NCBI GenBank assembly: GCA_040360365.1
Contig: CP136412.1
DNA: 64,000 bases
Source of the DNA: Arcanobacterium_A hippocoleae_A
GTDB lineage: Bacteria; Actinomycetota; Actinomycetes; Actinomycetales; Actinomycetaceae
Strand: one strand, 5' to 3'
Below the pieces are notes generated by a model. It did not search any database, had not been told where the DNA came from, and was given only the letters and a program-made list of their open reading frames with translations. The position numbers and the translations under genes were made by a program. Below, piece after piece: positions 53,406 through 64,000 of this stretch. The first letter of the stretch is position 1, and every line of letters starts with the position of its first letter.

Positions 53406-54596
53406 TTACTTAATCACCTTGGTCACACGACCTGAACCAACGGTACGGCCGCCTTCGCGGATTGCAAAGCCAAGACCTTCTTCCATTGCGATCGGCTGAA
53501 TCAGCTCAACAGTGATGGTGGTGTTATCACCAGGCATAACCATTTCGGTACCTTCTGGAAGGGTGATTACACCGGTAACATCCGTGGTCCGGAAGTAGAA
53601 CTGCGGACGGTAGTTGGAGAAGAACGGATTGTGACGGCCGCCTTCTTCCTTCTTCAGCACGTACACCTGACCTTCGAATTCGGTGTGCGGGGTGATGGTG
53701 CCCGGCTTAGCCACAACCTGACCGCGCTCAACTTCATCACGCTTGGTGCCGCGAAGCAGAAGACCGCAGTTTTCGCCTGCGTCTGCGTGATCCATCTGCT
53801 TGTGGAACATTTCGATACCGGTAACGGTGGTCTTCTGCGGCTCACGAATACCGAGGATTTCGACTTCCTCGTTGAGGTTAAGCATACCGCGCTCAACACG
53901 GCCGGTAACCACAGTACCGCGGCCGGAGATGGTGAAGACGTCTTCAATCGGCATCAGGAATGGCTTGTCAAGATCGCGAACCGGATCGTCGAAGTAGGTG
54001 TCAACAGCGTCCATCAATTCTTCGATTGACTTAACCCACTGCTCTTCACCCTGAAGCGCCTGGTAACCGGAAATTTGTACAACTGGAGCGTTATCGCCGT
54101 CGTATCCATTGTCGGTCAGGAGATCGCGGATTTCCATTTCGACAAGTTCAATCATTTCTGGATCGTCAACCATGTCGCACTTGTTCAATGCAACGATGAT
54201 CTGCGGCACGCCCACCTGACGCGCAAGCAGCACGTGCTCGCGGGTCTGAGCCATTGCACCGTCGGTAGCAGCAACCACGAGGATTGCGCCGTCCATCTGT
54301 GCAGCGCCGGTAATCATGTTCTTGATGTAATCGGCGTGGCCTGGAGCGTCAACGTGTGCGTAGTGACGCTTTTCGGTCTGGTATTCAACGTGAGCAACGT
54401 TAATCGTAATACCGCGCTCACGTTCTTCCGGAGCGTTATCGATGTTCTCGAAAGCTGTTACCTCATTGAGATCTGGGTACTTTTCTGCGAGAACTTTTGT
54501 AATTGCAGCGGTCGTGGTGGTCTTACCGTGATCCACGTGACCGATGGTGCCGATGTTCATATGCGGCTTGGACTTATCATACTTGGCCTTGGCCAC
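53406..54596 (-). CDS. tuf: Elongation factor Tu
   Basis: 396 residues; delivers aminoacyl-tRNA to the ribosome. GTPase motifs are IGTIGHVDHGKTTTTAAITK (P-loop at about 19-26), switch II DAPGHADYIKNM and the guanine motif NKCDMVDD. Domains II and III are complete to the terminal GGRTVGSGRVTKVIK. It lies 176 bases downstream of fusA, probably in the str operon with an extra promoter of its own. Confidence 0.99.
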   Translation of the reverse strand: MAKAKYDKSKPHMNIGTIGHVDHGKTTTTAAITKVLAEKYPDLNEVTAFENIDNAPEERERGITINVAHVEYQTEKRHYAHVDAPGHADYIKNMITGAAQMDGAILVVAATDGAMAQTREHVLLARQVGVPQIIVALNKCDMVDDPEMIELVEMEIRDLLTDNGYDGDNAPVVQISGYQALQGEEQWVKSIEELMDAVDTYFDDPVRDLDKPFLMPIEDVFTISGRGTVVTGRVERGMLNLNEEVEILGIREPQKTTVTGIEMFHKQMDHADAGENCGLLLRGTKRDEVERGQVVAKPGTITPHTEFEGQVYVLKKEEGGRHNPFFSNYRPQFYFRTTDVTGVITLPEGTEMVMPGDNTTITVELIQPIAMEEGLGFAIREGGRTVGSGRVTKVIK

Positions 54597-54772
54597 TTGT
54601 GCCCTCCTGGGACTCGGGTAGTGTCTTTCAGCTTGTCAGTTTCGAAACCGAAGCAAAAGTGCTGATTTCAAACCTTAACGGATTGAGTTTAACACTTCTG
54701 CAGGCTTAGCGAAAACATGGCTAAGTGAAATCCTACTGGTTGAATTGTTTTCTGTAAATTTAACCTGTTGGC

Positions 54773-56893
54773 TCACTCGCCACGGGTCTTAGAGATGATT
54801 TCGTCGGCAACAGCCTTCGGAACCTCTTGGTACTTTGCGAACTGCATGGTGTACACCGCACGACCCTGCGTCTTTGAACGCAAATCGCCGACATAACCAA
54901 ACATCTCGGAAAGTGGTACGTGCGCACGGACAATCTTCACGCCCGTTGCATCCTCCATTGAAGCAATCTGACCGCGGCGAGAATTAAGATCGCCAATCAC
55001 ATCGCCCATGTACTCTTCCGGAGTACGAACTTCAACGTCCATTACTGGTTCAAGAATGACCGGGTTAGCACGTTTTGCTCCCTCGCGGAATACCATCTGA
55101 CCAGCAATCTTGAACGCCATTTCCGAAGAATCGACATCATGATATGCGCCGTCTTCCAAAGTTGCCTTCACGCCGACCATTGGGAAGCCTGCCAGCACGC
55201 CATTCTCCATTGCTGCTTGAATACCGGCATCAACTGACGGAATGTATTCGCGCGGAACACGACCGCCGGTAACAGCATCAACGAATTCGTAGGTGGTGCC
55301 TTCTTCGTTCTCCTCCAGCGGTTCGAACGTTACAAGCACCTTTGCGAACTGACCGGAACCACCGGTTTGCTTCTTGTGGGTGTACTCAATACCCTTTGCA
55401 GCCTTCCGAATTGTCTCACGGTACGCAACCATTGGCGCACCGACATTCGCCTCGACCTTAAACTCGCGGCGCATCCGGTCTACAAGCACATCAAGATGCA
55501 GCTCGCCCATACCGCCAATAACAGTCTGACCAGTCTCGTTATCAAGCTTCACCGTGAAGGTTGGATCTTCTTCCGCAAGCTTTTGAATCGCAATACCGAG
55601 CTTTTCCTGATCGCCTTTCGACTTCGGCTCAATTGCGACATGAATCACTGGATCCGGGAAAGTCATCGACTCCAAGGAAATTGGATGAGCCTGATCGCAC
55701 AAGGAATCTCCGGTGCCGGTTTCTTTCAAACCAACCACAGCATAAATATGCCCTGCGTGAGCAGTATCTACCGGATTTTCCTTATTTGCATGCATTTGGA
55801 AAATCTTTCCGATACGTTCTTTCTTTCCCTTGGTCGCATTCTGTACCTGCGCACCTGCATCAATCTTTCCGGAATACACGCGGATGAAGGTGAGCCGGCC
55901 GAAGAACGGGTGAACCGCAATCTTAAATGCGAGCGCAGCAAACGGCTCTTTTTCAGAAGGTTCGCGAGTGAGCTCTTCATCTTCATTTGCCGGGTTTACG
56001 CCTTTCACAGCACCGATATCAAGCGGTGATGGCAGGTAATCTACCACAGCATCGAGAACTGGCTGAATCCCGATATTCTTGTATGCGCTGCCGCAGAATA
56101 CCGGATAAATCTCACCGTCGATAGTGAGCTTACGAATCTGCTGCTTCAATTCAGCAACGGAAATTTCTTCACCGCCGAAGAACTTCTCAAGAAGCGCATC
56201 GTCAGATTCAGCAACCTTTTCAATCAGCTTTTCGCGGTATTCCTCAGCCTGTTCAAGCATATCTTCCGGAATATCTTCTTCAACAACAACACTGCCCATA
56301 GTCTTGTTGCCTTTTTCGTCTTCTGCCGGGAAGCGGATTGCTTTCATCTTGAGCAGGTCAATAACACCGGAAAGTGTTGATTCTGCACCGATTGGCAGGG
56401 TCATTACAAGCGGCGTTGCATGGAGACGATCTTCAATCGTCTTCACTGAGAAGTAAAAATCAGCCCCCATCTTGTCCATCTTATTGATGAAGCAGATACG
56501 CGGCACATTGTATTTATCAGCCTGCCGCCAAACAGTTTCAGACTGCGGCTCTACGCCTTCTTTACCGTCGAATACTGCGACGGCGCCGTCAAGCACACGC
56601 AGAGACCGCTCCACCTCGACGGTGAAGTCAACGTGGCCGGGGGTGTCGATGATATTAACTTGGTGATTCTTCCAGAAAGAAGTCACAGCAGCGGACGTAA
56701 TCGTAATACCGCGTTCTTTCTCCTGCTCCATCCAGTCAGTAGTGGAGGCGCCGTCGTGAGTTTCACCAATCTTGTAGTTGATACCCGTGTAGAACAGGAT
56801 ACGTTCGGTAACGGTGGTTTTACCCGCATCAATATGCGCCATAATCCCGATATTCCGAACCTTAGTGAGGTCAGTAAGCACTTCGTGTGCCAT
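54773..56893 (-). CDS. fusA: Elongation factor G
   Basis: 706 residues; drives translocation. P-loop MAHIDAGKTTVTERILFYTG, switch II IIDTPGHVDFTVEVERSLRV, guanine motif NKMDKMGADF. Domain IV with EYTHKKQTGGSGQFAK and GRVPREYIPSVDAGI is intact, as is the C-terminal HVPLSEMFGYVGDLRSKTQG RA. Follows rpsG by about 75 bases. Confidence 0.99.
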   Translation of the reverse strand: MAHEVLTDLTKVRNIGIMAHIDAGKTTVTERILFYTGINYKIGETHDGASTTDWMEQEKERGITITSAAVTSFWKNHQVNIIDTPGHVDFTVEVERSLRVLDGAVAVFDGKEGVEPQSETVWRQADKYNVPRICFINKMDKMGADFYFSVKTIEDRLHATPLVMTLPIGAESTLSGVIDLLKMKAIRFPAEDEKGNKTMGSVVVEEDIPEDMLEQAEEYREKLIEKVAESDDALLEKFFGGEEISVAELKQQIRKLTIDGEIYPVFCGSAYKNIGIQPVLDAVVDYLPSPLDIGAVKGVNPANEDEELTREPSEKEPFAALAFKIAVHPFFGRLTFIRVYSGKIDAGAQVQNATKGKKERIGKIFQMHANKENPVDTAHAGHIYAVVGLKETGTGDSLCDQAHPISLESMTFPDPVIHVAIEPKSKGDQEKLGIAIQKLAEEDPTFTVKLDNETGQTVIGGMGELHLDVLVDRMRREFKVEANVGAPMVAYRETIRKAAKGIEYTHKKQTGGSGQFAKVLVTFEPLEENEEGTTYEFVDAVTGGRVPREYIPSVDAGIQAAMENGVLAGFPMVGVKATLEDGAYHDVDSSEMAFKIAGQMVFREGAKRANPVILEPVMDVEVRTPEEYMGDVIGDLNSRRGQIASMEDATGVKIVRAHVPLSEMFGYVGDLRSKTQGRAVYTMQFAKYQEVPKAVADEIISKTRGE

Positions 56894-56968
56894 TGAGAAC
56901 TCTTTTCTTTTTCTCGGCTGCGCATATTTTTGCCCAGCCTGCGTTTTACACTGCGAATTACGCTGAAA

Positions 56969-57439
56969 TTACCAGCGGTAGTGTGCGAATGCGCGGTTCG
57001 ATTCAGCCATGCGATGCATGTCTTCACGACGCTTCACTGCTGCACCAAGACCATTAGCAGCATCCATGATTTCATTCTGGAGCCGTTCAAGCATGGTGTT
57101 CTCACGGCGCTGGCGGGAGAAATCTACAAGCCAACGAAGAGCGAGGGTGTTTGCACGACCCGGCTTAACTTCCACCGGAACCTGGTATGTTGCACCGCCG
57201 ACACGGCGGGACTTTACTTCAAGCTGCGGCTTAATGTTATCCAGAGCGCGCTTCAAAACTGCAAGCGCATCCTGACCGGTCTTTTCAGCCACTGCATCAA
57301 GTGCACCGTAAACAATCCGCTCTGCAGTGGACTTCTTACCGTCAAGGAGGACTCGGTTAATAAGCTGGGTAACGATTGTAGATCCGTGGACTGGATCTGC
57401 AATCAATGGGCGCTTCCGCGCCGGACCTTTACGTGGCAT
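56969..57439 (-). CDS. rpsG: 30S ribosomal protein S7
   Basis: 156 residues: MPRKGPARKRPLIADPVHGS, then VTQLINRVLLDGKKSTAERI and the exit-site hairpin VKSRRVGGATYQVPVEVKPG. S7 nucleates 30S head assembly. Its ATG overlaps the rpsL stop. Confidence 0.98.
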   Translation of the reverse strand: MPRKGPARKRPLIADPVHGSTIVTQLINRVLLDGKKSTAERIVYGALDAVAEKTGQDALAVLKRALDNIKPQLEVKSRRVGGATYQVPVEVKPGRANTLALRWLVDFSRQRRENTMLERLQNEIMDAANGLGAAVKRREDMHRMAESNRAFAHYRW

Positions 57440-57813
57440 TACTTCTTCTCCTTCTTCGCACCGTACTTCGAACGTGCCTGAGCACGGTTCTTTACGCCCT
57501 GCGTATCAAGAGCGCCGCGGACGATGTGGTAACGAACACCAGGAAGATCTTTCACACGACCGCCGCGGACGAGCACGATGGAGTGCTCTTGGAGGTTGTG
57601 ACCTTCGCCTGGAATGTATGCCGAAACTTCGATTCCGGAAGACAGACGCACACGAGCGACTTTCCGAAGAGCTGAGTTCGGCTTCTTCGGAGTGGTGGTG
57701 TAAACGCGAGTGCAAACTCCGCGGCGCTGAGGGCTTGCCTTCAACGCCGGCGTATTGGAGTGACTCGCCTTGCTTGAGCGGCCCTTACGAACCAGCTGCT
57801 GAATAGTAGGCAC
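57439..57813 (-). CDS. rpsL: 30S ribosomal protein S12
   Basis: 124 residues. The decoding-centre loops TTTPKKPNSALRKVARVRLS and VLVRGGRVKDLPGVRYHIVR carry lysines at the two positions where changes give streptomycin resistance, so the protein is of the sensitive type. Starts the rpsL-rpsG-fusA unit. Confidence 0.98.
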   Translation of the reverse strand: MPTIQQLVRKGRSSKASHSNTPALKASPQRRGVCTRVYTTTPKKPNSALRKVARVRLSSGIEVSAYIPGEGHNLQEHSIVLVRGGRVKDLPGVRYHIVRGALDTQGVKNRAQARSKYGAKKEKK

Positions 57814-58118
57814 TATTTCTCCTGTGTAACTATGCGATATTAGCTAACTTACCCGCTGCTTGAAGCGTTTTACTTCCAGCCTGTGCTTAGGAATTCACCG
57901 TTCTTCCTCGCGTCCGTGCGTCTTTCCTCTAATAGAAACACGGCCAAAAATGCAACTATCGCCGCGCGATTAGAAAAGCAACGTGAAAGACACCGAAACG
58001 GGCACCATGTTTAAGGTTAACTAATATTCGCTTTCACCGTCAAAGAAAGAAGCGAGATTGTGACGTGTTAGTCGCCAAAATCCCGCTTCTTCCGATAATT
58101 AACTTTTTCTGCGCAGCT
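57814..58118. other. Region between rpoC and rpsL
   Basis: 305 bases with the rpoC terminator at one end and presumably the str-operon promoter and leader at the other. No gene seen; no promoter assigned with confidence. Confidence 0.5.
58047..58091 (-). terminator. rpoBC terminator
   Basis: Arms AAGAAGCG and CGCTTCTT, extended by a second GATT / AATC block, around a loop of about 20 bases; followed on the minus strand by a TTTCTTTG tract. It begins 28 bases past the rpoC stop. Confidence 0.8.
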
Positions 58119-61100
58119 TTAGAAATTTAATCCGTAACCATAACCGAGTGAAGAGTCATAGTCATCAAAACCGCCGTAACCGTAAATATCATCAAGCGCA
58201 TCGAAATCGCGCGAAATGATATTGTTCAGCTGTTCATATTCGCTGCGTGCTGCCGGAGTCGGCTCGACTTTCAATCCGCGCAGCGTCTCCAAACCAGTGC
58301 CGGCTGGAATTAGCTTACCGAGAATCACGTTTTCTTTCAGACCTGCAAGCGGATCAGACTTGGCGTTAAGCGCAGCCTCAGTGAGCACCTTTGTCGTCTC
58401 CTGGAAAGATGCTGCCGAAAGCCAGGAATCTGTAGCCAAAGACGCCTTAGTAATACCCATTAGTTCCGGACGCCCAGATGCCGGCTTACCGCCTTCTGCA
58501 AGCGCTGCACGGTTCGCATCTTCAAACACCGAAACATCCACGAGCTCACCCGGCAGAAGCTTTGTAGAACCAGCTTCCAGCACAGTGACGCGCCGCAGCA
58601 TTTGCCGGACGATAACCTCAATATGCTTATCGTGGATTTCCACACCCTGCGAACGGTACACATGCTGCACTTCCGAAACGAGGAACAGCTGTGCTGCACG
58701 GCGGCCGGAAATCCGCAAAACCTTCTTCGGATCAATCAAACCTTCGACGATCTGGGTTCCAACAGTAACATGCGATCCTTCTGGTACCAGCATCTTTGCG
58801 CGCTTACCGACGAGATAAACCAAATCCTCATCACCGTCGTCGCGTTTGATAATCAAACGGCGCGAACGTTCAAGATCTTCAACCTCAAGCCGGCCAGCAG
58901 CTTCCGCAATTGGTGCTTCACCCTTTGGTGTCCGGGCTTCAAAAAGCTCCTGCACACGCGGCAGACCCTGAGTGATATCTTCTGCGGAAGCAGCACCACC
59001 AGTGTGGAAGGTACGCATCGTCAGCTGAGTACCAGGTTCGCCAATGGACTGTGCCGAAACAATCCCGACGGCTTCGCCAATATCAACGAGCTTACCGGTA
59101 GCGAGTGAACGGCCGTAGCACTTTGCACAAGTACCGACACGGGAATTACAGGTCAAAACGGAACGTACCGTAATTTCCTTGATTCCTGCATCAATCAGCT
59201 TTTCAAGTGCAACATCACCAATATCGGTTCCTGCTGCAACTATCACATTTCCGGCAGCGTCAACAGCATCCTTGGCAAGAGTACGCGCAAAAACGGAAGT
59301 TTCAATATCTTCAGAGCGCGTTTCATTACCGTCGGCATCAGTGACAATAATTGGCTTCAGCAGACCGCGTGCGGTGCCGCAATCAGCTTCACGCACAATC
59401 ACATCTTGCGCCACGTCTACAAGACGACGGGTCAGGTAACCGGATTCTGCGGTACGCAATGCGGTATCAGCGAGACCTTTGCGGGCACCGTGGGTCGCAG
59501 TGAAGTATTCGAGAGCGGAAAGACCTTCACGATAGTTTGAGGTAATCGGGCGCGGAATAATATCGCCCTTTGGATCAGCCACCAGGCCGCGCATCCCTGC
59601 CACCTGACGAATCTGCATCCAGTTACCGCGTGCACCGGAAGTCACCATGATGTTTACGTTGTTCCAGTCGTCGAACTGGTCACGCATTTCGTCAGCCACT
59701 TGGTCGGTTACTTCAGTCCACAGTTCCACCAAGTCGCGGCGGCGATCTTCATCGCGAATGTTGCCCTCTTGGTATTCCTGCTCGATCTTTGCGGCGCGCT
59801 TTTCGGCAGCTGCCAGAATTTCCGGCTTGTTTGCCGGAGTCTTCACATCGGAAACGGCAATCGTCACGCCGGAACGCCCGCCCCAGTAGAAGCCAGTATT
59901 CTTCAATGCATCAAGTGAAGCGCCAACTTCGACCTTTGAATACCGTTCTGCCAGCTCGTTCACAATAGCGCCAAGCACCTTCTTCCCCACCACTTCGTTA
60001 ATGAATGGGAAAGCGGTCGGCAATGCGTCGTTAAATAAACAGCGGCCCAGCGAGGTTTCAAGAATCACAGCATCGCCTTCGGTGTATCCTTCCGGAGCTT
60101 GCCATCCGCGCGGCGGCACAATCTCATCGGCTTGGAACCGAATATGCACTAAAGAATTCAAATCAAGATCGCCGAGATCAGCTGCCATTTGCGCCTCTGC
60201 CACGGAGGTAAAGTACCGGCCTGCACCTTTTCCGTCTTCACGAAGCATTGTCAAATGGTAGAGACCAATAATCATATCCTGCGACGGGACAGTAACCGGG
60301 CGGCCATCAGACGGCTTTAAAATATTGTTTGCCGAAAGCATCAAAATCCGAGCTTCTGCCTGTGCTTCAACCGAGAGCGGGAGATGCACTGCCATCTGAT
60401 CACCGTCGAAGTCGGCGTTGAATGCCGAGCAGACGAGCGGGTGCAGCCGAATCGCTTTTCCTTCAATCAGCTGCGGTTCAAATGCTTGAATCCCGAGACG
60501 GTGCAGCGTTGGTGCACGGTTGAGCAATACCGGATGCTCGCGAATTACTTCTTCGAGCACGTCAAAGACCTCATCATGCTGACGCTCGATGAGACGCTTT
60601 GCAGCCTTAATATTCTTTGCCAATTCGAGATCCACAAGCCGCTTTTGAACAAACGGCTTGAAGAGTTCGAGTGCCATCGTCTTCGGCAGACCGCACTGAT
60701 GCAATTTCAGCGTCGGACCAACCACAATCACAGAACGGCCGGAATAATCCACACGCTTACCCAGCAAATTCTGCCGGAAACGCCCCTGCTTACCTTTGAG
60801 CATGTCGGAAATTGACTTCAGCGGACGATTTCCGGCACCTTGTACCGGACGGCCGCGGCGGCCATTATCGAAAAGCGCATCGACTGCTTCCTGCAGCATT
60901 CGCTTTTCGTTATTCACCATGATTTCCGGCGCATTGAGGTCAATCATGCGCTTCAAACGATTATTTCGATTGATTACCCGACGGTAAAGATCGTTCAGAT
61001 CAGATGTTGCGAAACGGCCGCCGTCGAGCTGCACCATCGGACGCAAATCCGGCGGAATCACTGGAAGCGCATCAAGTACCATCGCCTCCGGTTTCGTACC

Positions 61101-62011
61101 TGAATGCAAGAACGCATTCACCACTTTGATTCGCTTCAATGCGCGGGTCTTGCGCTGCGCAGTTCCGGTTTCAATCTGTTCCAGCAAAGATTCATGCTCG
61201 GCTTGAAGATCGAAATTCTGCAGCCGCCGCTGCACAGCCTCTGCACCGCGGCAAGCGTGAAAATAATCACCCCAACGCAATTCCATTGCCCGATAAGCTT
61301 CTTCGTCGCCTTCTAAGTCGCCCACAGTAAGCTTGGTGAACTTATTCCAGACTTCTTCAAGACGCTCAATATCTTCGTCATATTGCCGCCGCACACGCTT
61401 GGTTTCTGCCTCTGCCGCGCGTTTAATCTTATTCCGCTCTGCCGGCGTCTTGGCAGCTTCCACTGCTTTCAAAGCAGCTTCTTCGGCTTTGAGCGCCTTT
61501 TCAATCTGCGCATCACGCTCTTGTTCAAGATTCTTCCGCTCAAGCTCGTATTCAGCGGTCAGCGTCGGCATATCGTCGTGACGGCGCTGGGCATCCACAT
61601 CAGTGACCATATATGCAGCGAAATAAATGACTTTCTCAAGATCTTTCGGAGCAATATCCAAAAGATAACCGAGACGGCTTGGCACACCCTTGAAATACCA
61701 AATGTGGGTTACCGGTGCGGCAAGCTCAATATGCCCCATCCGTTCACGGCGCACTTTCGAGCGGGTGACTTCTACACCGCAGCGTTCACAGACAATCCCC
61801 TTATAACGCGGACGCTTGTATTTACCGCAGGCACATTCCCAATCACGGGTCGGACCAAAATTTGTTCACCAAAAAGACCGTCTTTTTCCGGCTTTAAGGT
61901 GCGGTAGTTGATTGTTTCAGGCTTCGTTACTGTGCCATGCGACCAGGAACGAATATCGTCAGACGTCGCCAACGAGATGTGGAGCTGATCGAAGAGATTA
62001 ACGTCGAGCAA
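58119..62011 (-). CDS. rpoC: RNA polymerase beta-prime subunit (apparent frameshift)
   Basis: 1297 residues once repaired. It starts at TTG 62011 (GTAGGA upstream) with LLDVNLFDQLHISLATSDDI. The A run 61857-61860 needs one more base, giving GEQIFGPTRDWECACGKYKR and the zinc-binding CERCGVEV; as printed, these N-terminal 85 residues are cut off from the 1211-residue rest. The catalytic magnesium triad is in FNADFDGDQMAVHLPLS (about 533-549); the trigger-loop region and the second zinc site (CNSRVGTCAKCYGRSLATGK) are intact. The C-terminus ends YGYGGFDDYDSSLGYGYGLN F, a glycine/tyrosine tail. Confidence 0.97.
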
Positions 62012-62061
62012 GATTCCTACTTCCGAAGTTTTTACGCCGAGGCTTTAATTCTTATCCTGCA

Positions 62062-62097
62062 GCTTGCCAAACGGCAGGCGTTTTCCGCTTGGCAAGC
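62062..62097 (-). repeat. Inverted repeat in the rpoB-rpoC gap
   Basis: Arms GCTTGCCAA and TTGGCAAGC around an 18-base loop that can extend the stem. It lies in the 99-base gap just past the rpoB stop, where an RNA-processing or attenuation hairpin would fit. No U-tract. Confidence 0.6.
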
Positions 62098-62110
62098 CGA
62101 TATGCGCGGT

Positions 62111-64000
62111 TTAGAAATCCGCACCTGTCTGAAGATCTTCAAGACCTGTCTGAATTTGCGCAGATTGCGGGGCTTTGAAAGCATCCTCGTCAGTATCCTG
62201 CAAATTAATCGAGTTACCGACGGAGTCAAGCGCTTCCACATTTAAGCACAGCGACCGCATTTCTTGAATCAAGACCTTGAATGACTCGGGAATACCGGGC
62301 TCTGGGACGTTGTCGCCCTTCACGATTGCTTCATAAACTTTCACTCGGCCGACGGTGTCGTCAGACTTGATTGTGAGCATTTCCTGCAAAGTGTGAGCAG
62401 CACCGTATGCTTCAAGCGCCCAAACTTCCATTTCACCAAAACGCTGCCCGCCGAACTGGGCTTTACCGCCAAGCGGCTGCTGGGTGACCATCGAGTAAGG
62501 ACCGGTGGAACGGGCATGAATCTTGTCGTCAACCAGATGGTGCAGCTTCAGCATATACATATATCCGACTGAAACTGGTTCCGGGAACGGTTCACCAGTA
62601 CGGCCGTCGAAAAGACGTGCTTTACCTGCGGCGTTAACCATGTGATCACCGTCGCGGTTCGGCAAAGTACATTTGAACAGACCGTTTAATTCGTCGGAGA
62701 GCACACCGTCGAACACTGGTGTTGCAACGTTTTGCCGACCAGCGGTTTTTACTGCATTCTCTGGTAAACGCAAAGCCCATTCTTCACCGCGCTGGCGAGC
62801 TTCGGTAGCATCCCAGCCTTGTGCGGCAATCCAGCCCAAGTGCAGTTCGAAAACCTGACCGAGATTCATTCGGGAAGGCACACCAAGCGGGTTCAAAACA
62901 ATATCCACCGGGGTACCGTCTTCCATAAACGGCATATCTTCAAGCGGAAGAATCCGTGAAATCACACCTTTATTCCCGTGCCGGCCGGCCATTTTGTCGC
63001 CAATTGTGATCTTGCGCCGCTGTGCGATATAAACACGCACGGTTTGGCGCACATCAGCCGCAAGCTCGTCGTGATTATCAGAGTTGAATTCTTTCACTCC
63101 GATCACGATGCCGGACTCACCGTGCGGCACACGCAGTGAGGTGTCGCGAACTTCTTTTGCCTTTTCACCGAAGATTGCCCGCAGCAGGCGTTCTTCGCTG
63201 GTAAGCTCAGTTTCGCCTTTCGGTGTAATCTTGCCGACAAGAATGTCTCCTGCGTTTACTTCTGCACCGATTCGGATAATGCCGCGTTCGTCGAGATGCG
63301 AAAGCGTTTCTTCCGACACGTTCGGGATATCGCGCGTAATTTCTTCCGGACCAAGCTTTGTATCGCGGGCATCTACTTCATGTTCTTCGATATGAATTGA
63401 AGTCAGAATATCTTCAGACTGGCAACGCTGTGAAAGGATAATCGCATCCTCGTAGTTGTATCCGTTCCATGCCATAAACGCGACAAGCAGATTCTGGCCA
63501 AGGGCAAGCTCACCGCCAGCGGTTGCCGGGCCGTCGGCGATTAACGAGCCGCGCTCTACACGGTCGCCTTCAGAAACTGCGACACGCTGATTGGTGCAGT
63601 TTCCTGGATTTGACCGTTCAAACTTGGTCAGTTTGTAAATCTTGTAAGTACCGTCATCTTGTGCGACATGTACCGCATCGGCACTTACTTCTGTCACTAC
63701 ACCTGCAGCTTCCGCAACAGTGGCATCACGGCCGTCGACCGCTACCCGCGCTTCCATACCGGTACCCACAAGCGGAGCAACCGGGCGAATCAGCGGCACT
63801 GCCTGACGCTGCATGTTCGCGCCCATCAGTGCGCGGTTTGCGTCATCGTGCTCAAGGAATGGAATCATTGCCGTACCGACAGAACACATCTGACGTGCAG
63901 AAACGTCCATGTATCCTACTTCTGCCGGCGGAACAAGCGCCGGTTCGCCGCCGGGGAGACGGACAAGAACTTCCTCGTCTACAAAGTTTCCGTTTTCGTC
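62111..64000 (-). CDS. rpoB: RNA polymerase beta subunit, C-terminal part
   Basis: The last 629 residues; the gene continues past the right edge (the frame is open to 64000, reading DENGNFVDEEVLVRLPGGEP there). Landmarks: MIPFLEHDDANRALMGANMQ, WNGYNYEDAIILSQRCQSED, the switch/flap-side KMAGRHGNKGVISRILPLED, the clamp-proximal PFPEPVSVGYMYMLKLHHLV and GGQRFGEMEVWALEAYGAAH. It ends QTGLEDLQTGADF. The rifampicin-resistance region lies upstream of this part and is not visible. Confidence 0.98.
   Translation of the reverse strand, partial: DENGNFVDEEVLVRLPGGEPALVPPAEVGYMDVSARQMCSVGTAMIPFLEHDDANRALMGANMQRQAVPLIRPVAPLVGTGMEARVAVDGRDATVAEAAGVVTEVSADAVHVAQDDGTYKIYKLTKFERSNPGNCTNQRVAVSEGDRVERGSLIADGPATAGGELALGQNLLVAFMAWNGYNYEDAIILSQRCQSEDILTSIHIEEHEVDARDTKLGPEEITRDIPNVSEETLSHLDERGIIRIGAEVNAGDILVGKITPKGETELTSEERLLRAIFGEKAKEVRDTSLRVPHGESGIVIGVKEFNSDNHDELAADVRQTVRVYIAQRRKITIGDKMAGRHGNKGVISRILPLEDMPFMEDGTPVDIVLNPLGVPSRMNLGQVFELHLGWIAAQGWDATEARQRGEEWALRLPENAVKTAGRQNVATPVFDGVLSDELNGLFKCTLPNRDGDHMVNAAGKARLFDGRTGEPFPEPVSVGYMYMLKLHHLVDDKIHARSTGPYSMVTQQPLGGKAQFGGQRFGEMEVWALEAYGAAHTLQEMLTIKSDDTVGRVKVYEAIVKGDNVPEPGIPESFKVLIQEMRSLCLNVEALDSVGNSINLQDTDEDAFKAPQSAQIQTGLEDLQTGADF

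Noticed and set aside
63910..63910. ATG 63910 as the rpoB start
   Set aside because: The frame stays open to the window edge and the sequence before it is normal internal RpoB, so the gene is cut by the window.

Overview
The window looks like a chromosomal core region of an actinobacterium with moderate base composition (roughly half G+C by eye, low for the phylum), most likely in or near the Actinomycetaceae. The pointers are a WhiB3/WhiD-type regulator, the actinobacterial gene neighbourhood guaB / whiB3 / groES / rimI-tsaB-tsaE-alr, a polyphosphate-glucokinase-like ROK protein, a ugpAEBC cluster in mycobacterial/corynebacterial order, and actinobacterial forms of RpoC, RpoB and the ribosomal proteins. 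The genus is an inference from gene content, not from a database search.

Layout. 0-5.3 kb: start of a SorC/DeoR-type regulator, guaB, a divergent whiB3, groES under a CIRCE element, and a THUMP-like-domain methyltransferase. 5.4-10.3 kb: a ZIP metal transporter and a three-subunit succinate dehydrogenase/fumarate reductase (sdhCAB). 10.5-16.4 kb: rimI, tsaB, an unrecognised membrane-anchored secreted protein, tsaE, alr and nnrD, all on the minus strand. 16.6-22.7 kb: coaA, glmM, rpsI, rplM, truA, purC. 22.8-30.2 kb: an accessory island with a ugpAEBC-type glycerophosphate ABC transporter, a divergent glucokinase-like gene and a glycerophosphodiester phosphodiesterase. 30.3-36.8 kb: rplQ, rpoA, rpsK, rpsM, rpmJ, infA, map, adk, secY. 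37.1-43.1 kb: a second accessory island with an amino-acid ABC transporter behind a lysine riboswitch, and a divergent MarR regulator plus DHA2-type efflux pump. 43.5-53.1 kb: spc and S10 ribosomal operons (rplO back to rpsJ). 53.4-64 kb: tuf, fusA, rpsG, rpsL, rpoC and most of rpoB, cut by the window edge. The ribosomal and RNA polymerase genes are all on the minus strand, so in biological order they run right to left.

The most useful biological find is the lysine riboswitch with a terminator hairpin in front of the polar amino-acid ABC transporter; it predicts lysine as substrate. The most important technical find is that 19 genes, including essential ones (rpoC, rplD, rplE, rplN, rplW, rplX, rpsJ, rpsS, rpmD, map, coaA), are each broken by one or two frameshifts, and all 23 breaks are repaired by adding one base to a short homopolymer run. 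That is the signature of homopolymer-contraction errors in the read data, so these genes are annotated here at their corrected extents and should not be read as pseudogenes. One result is a false RplX-RplE fusion frame.

No tRNA, rRNA, CRISPR array, insertion sequence or prophage was recognised.
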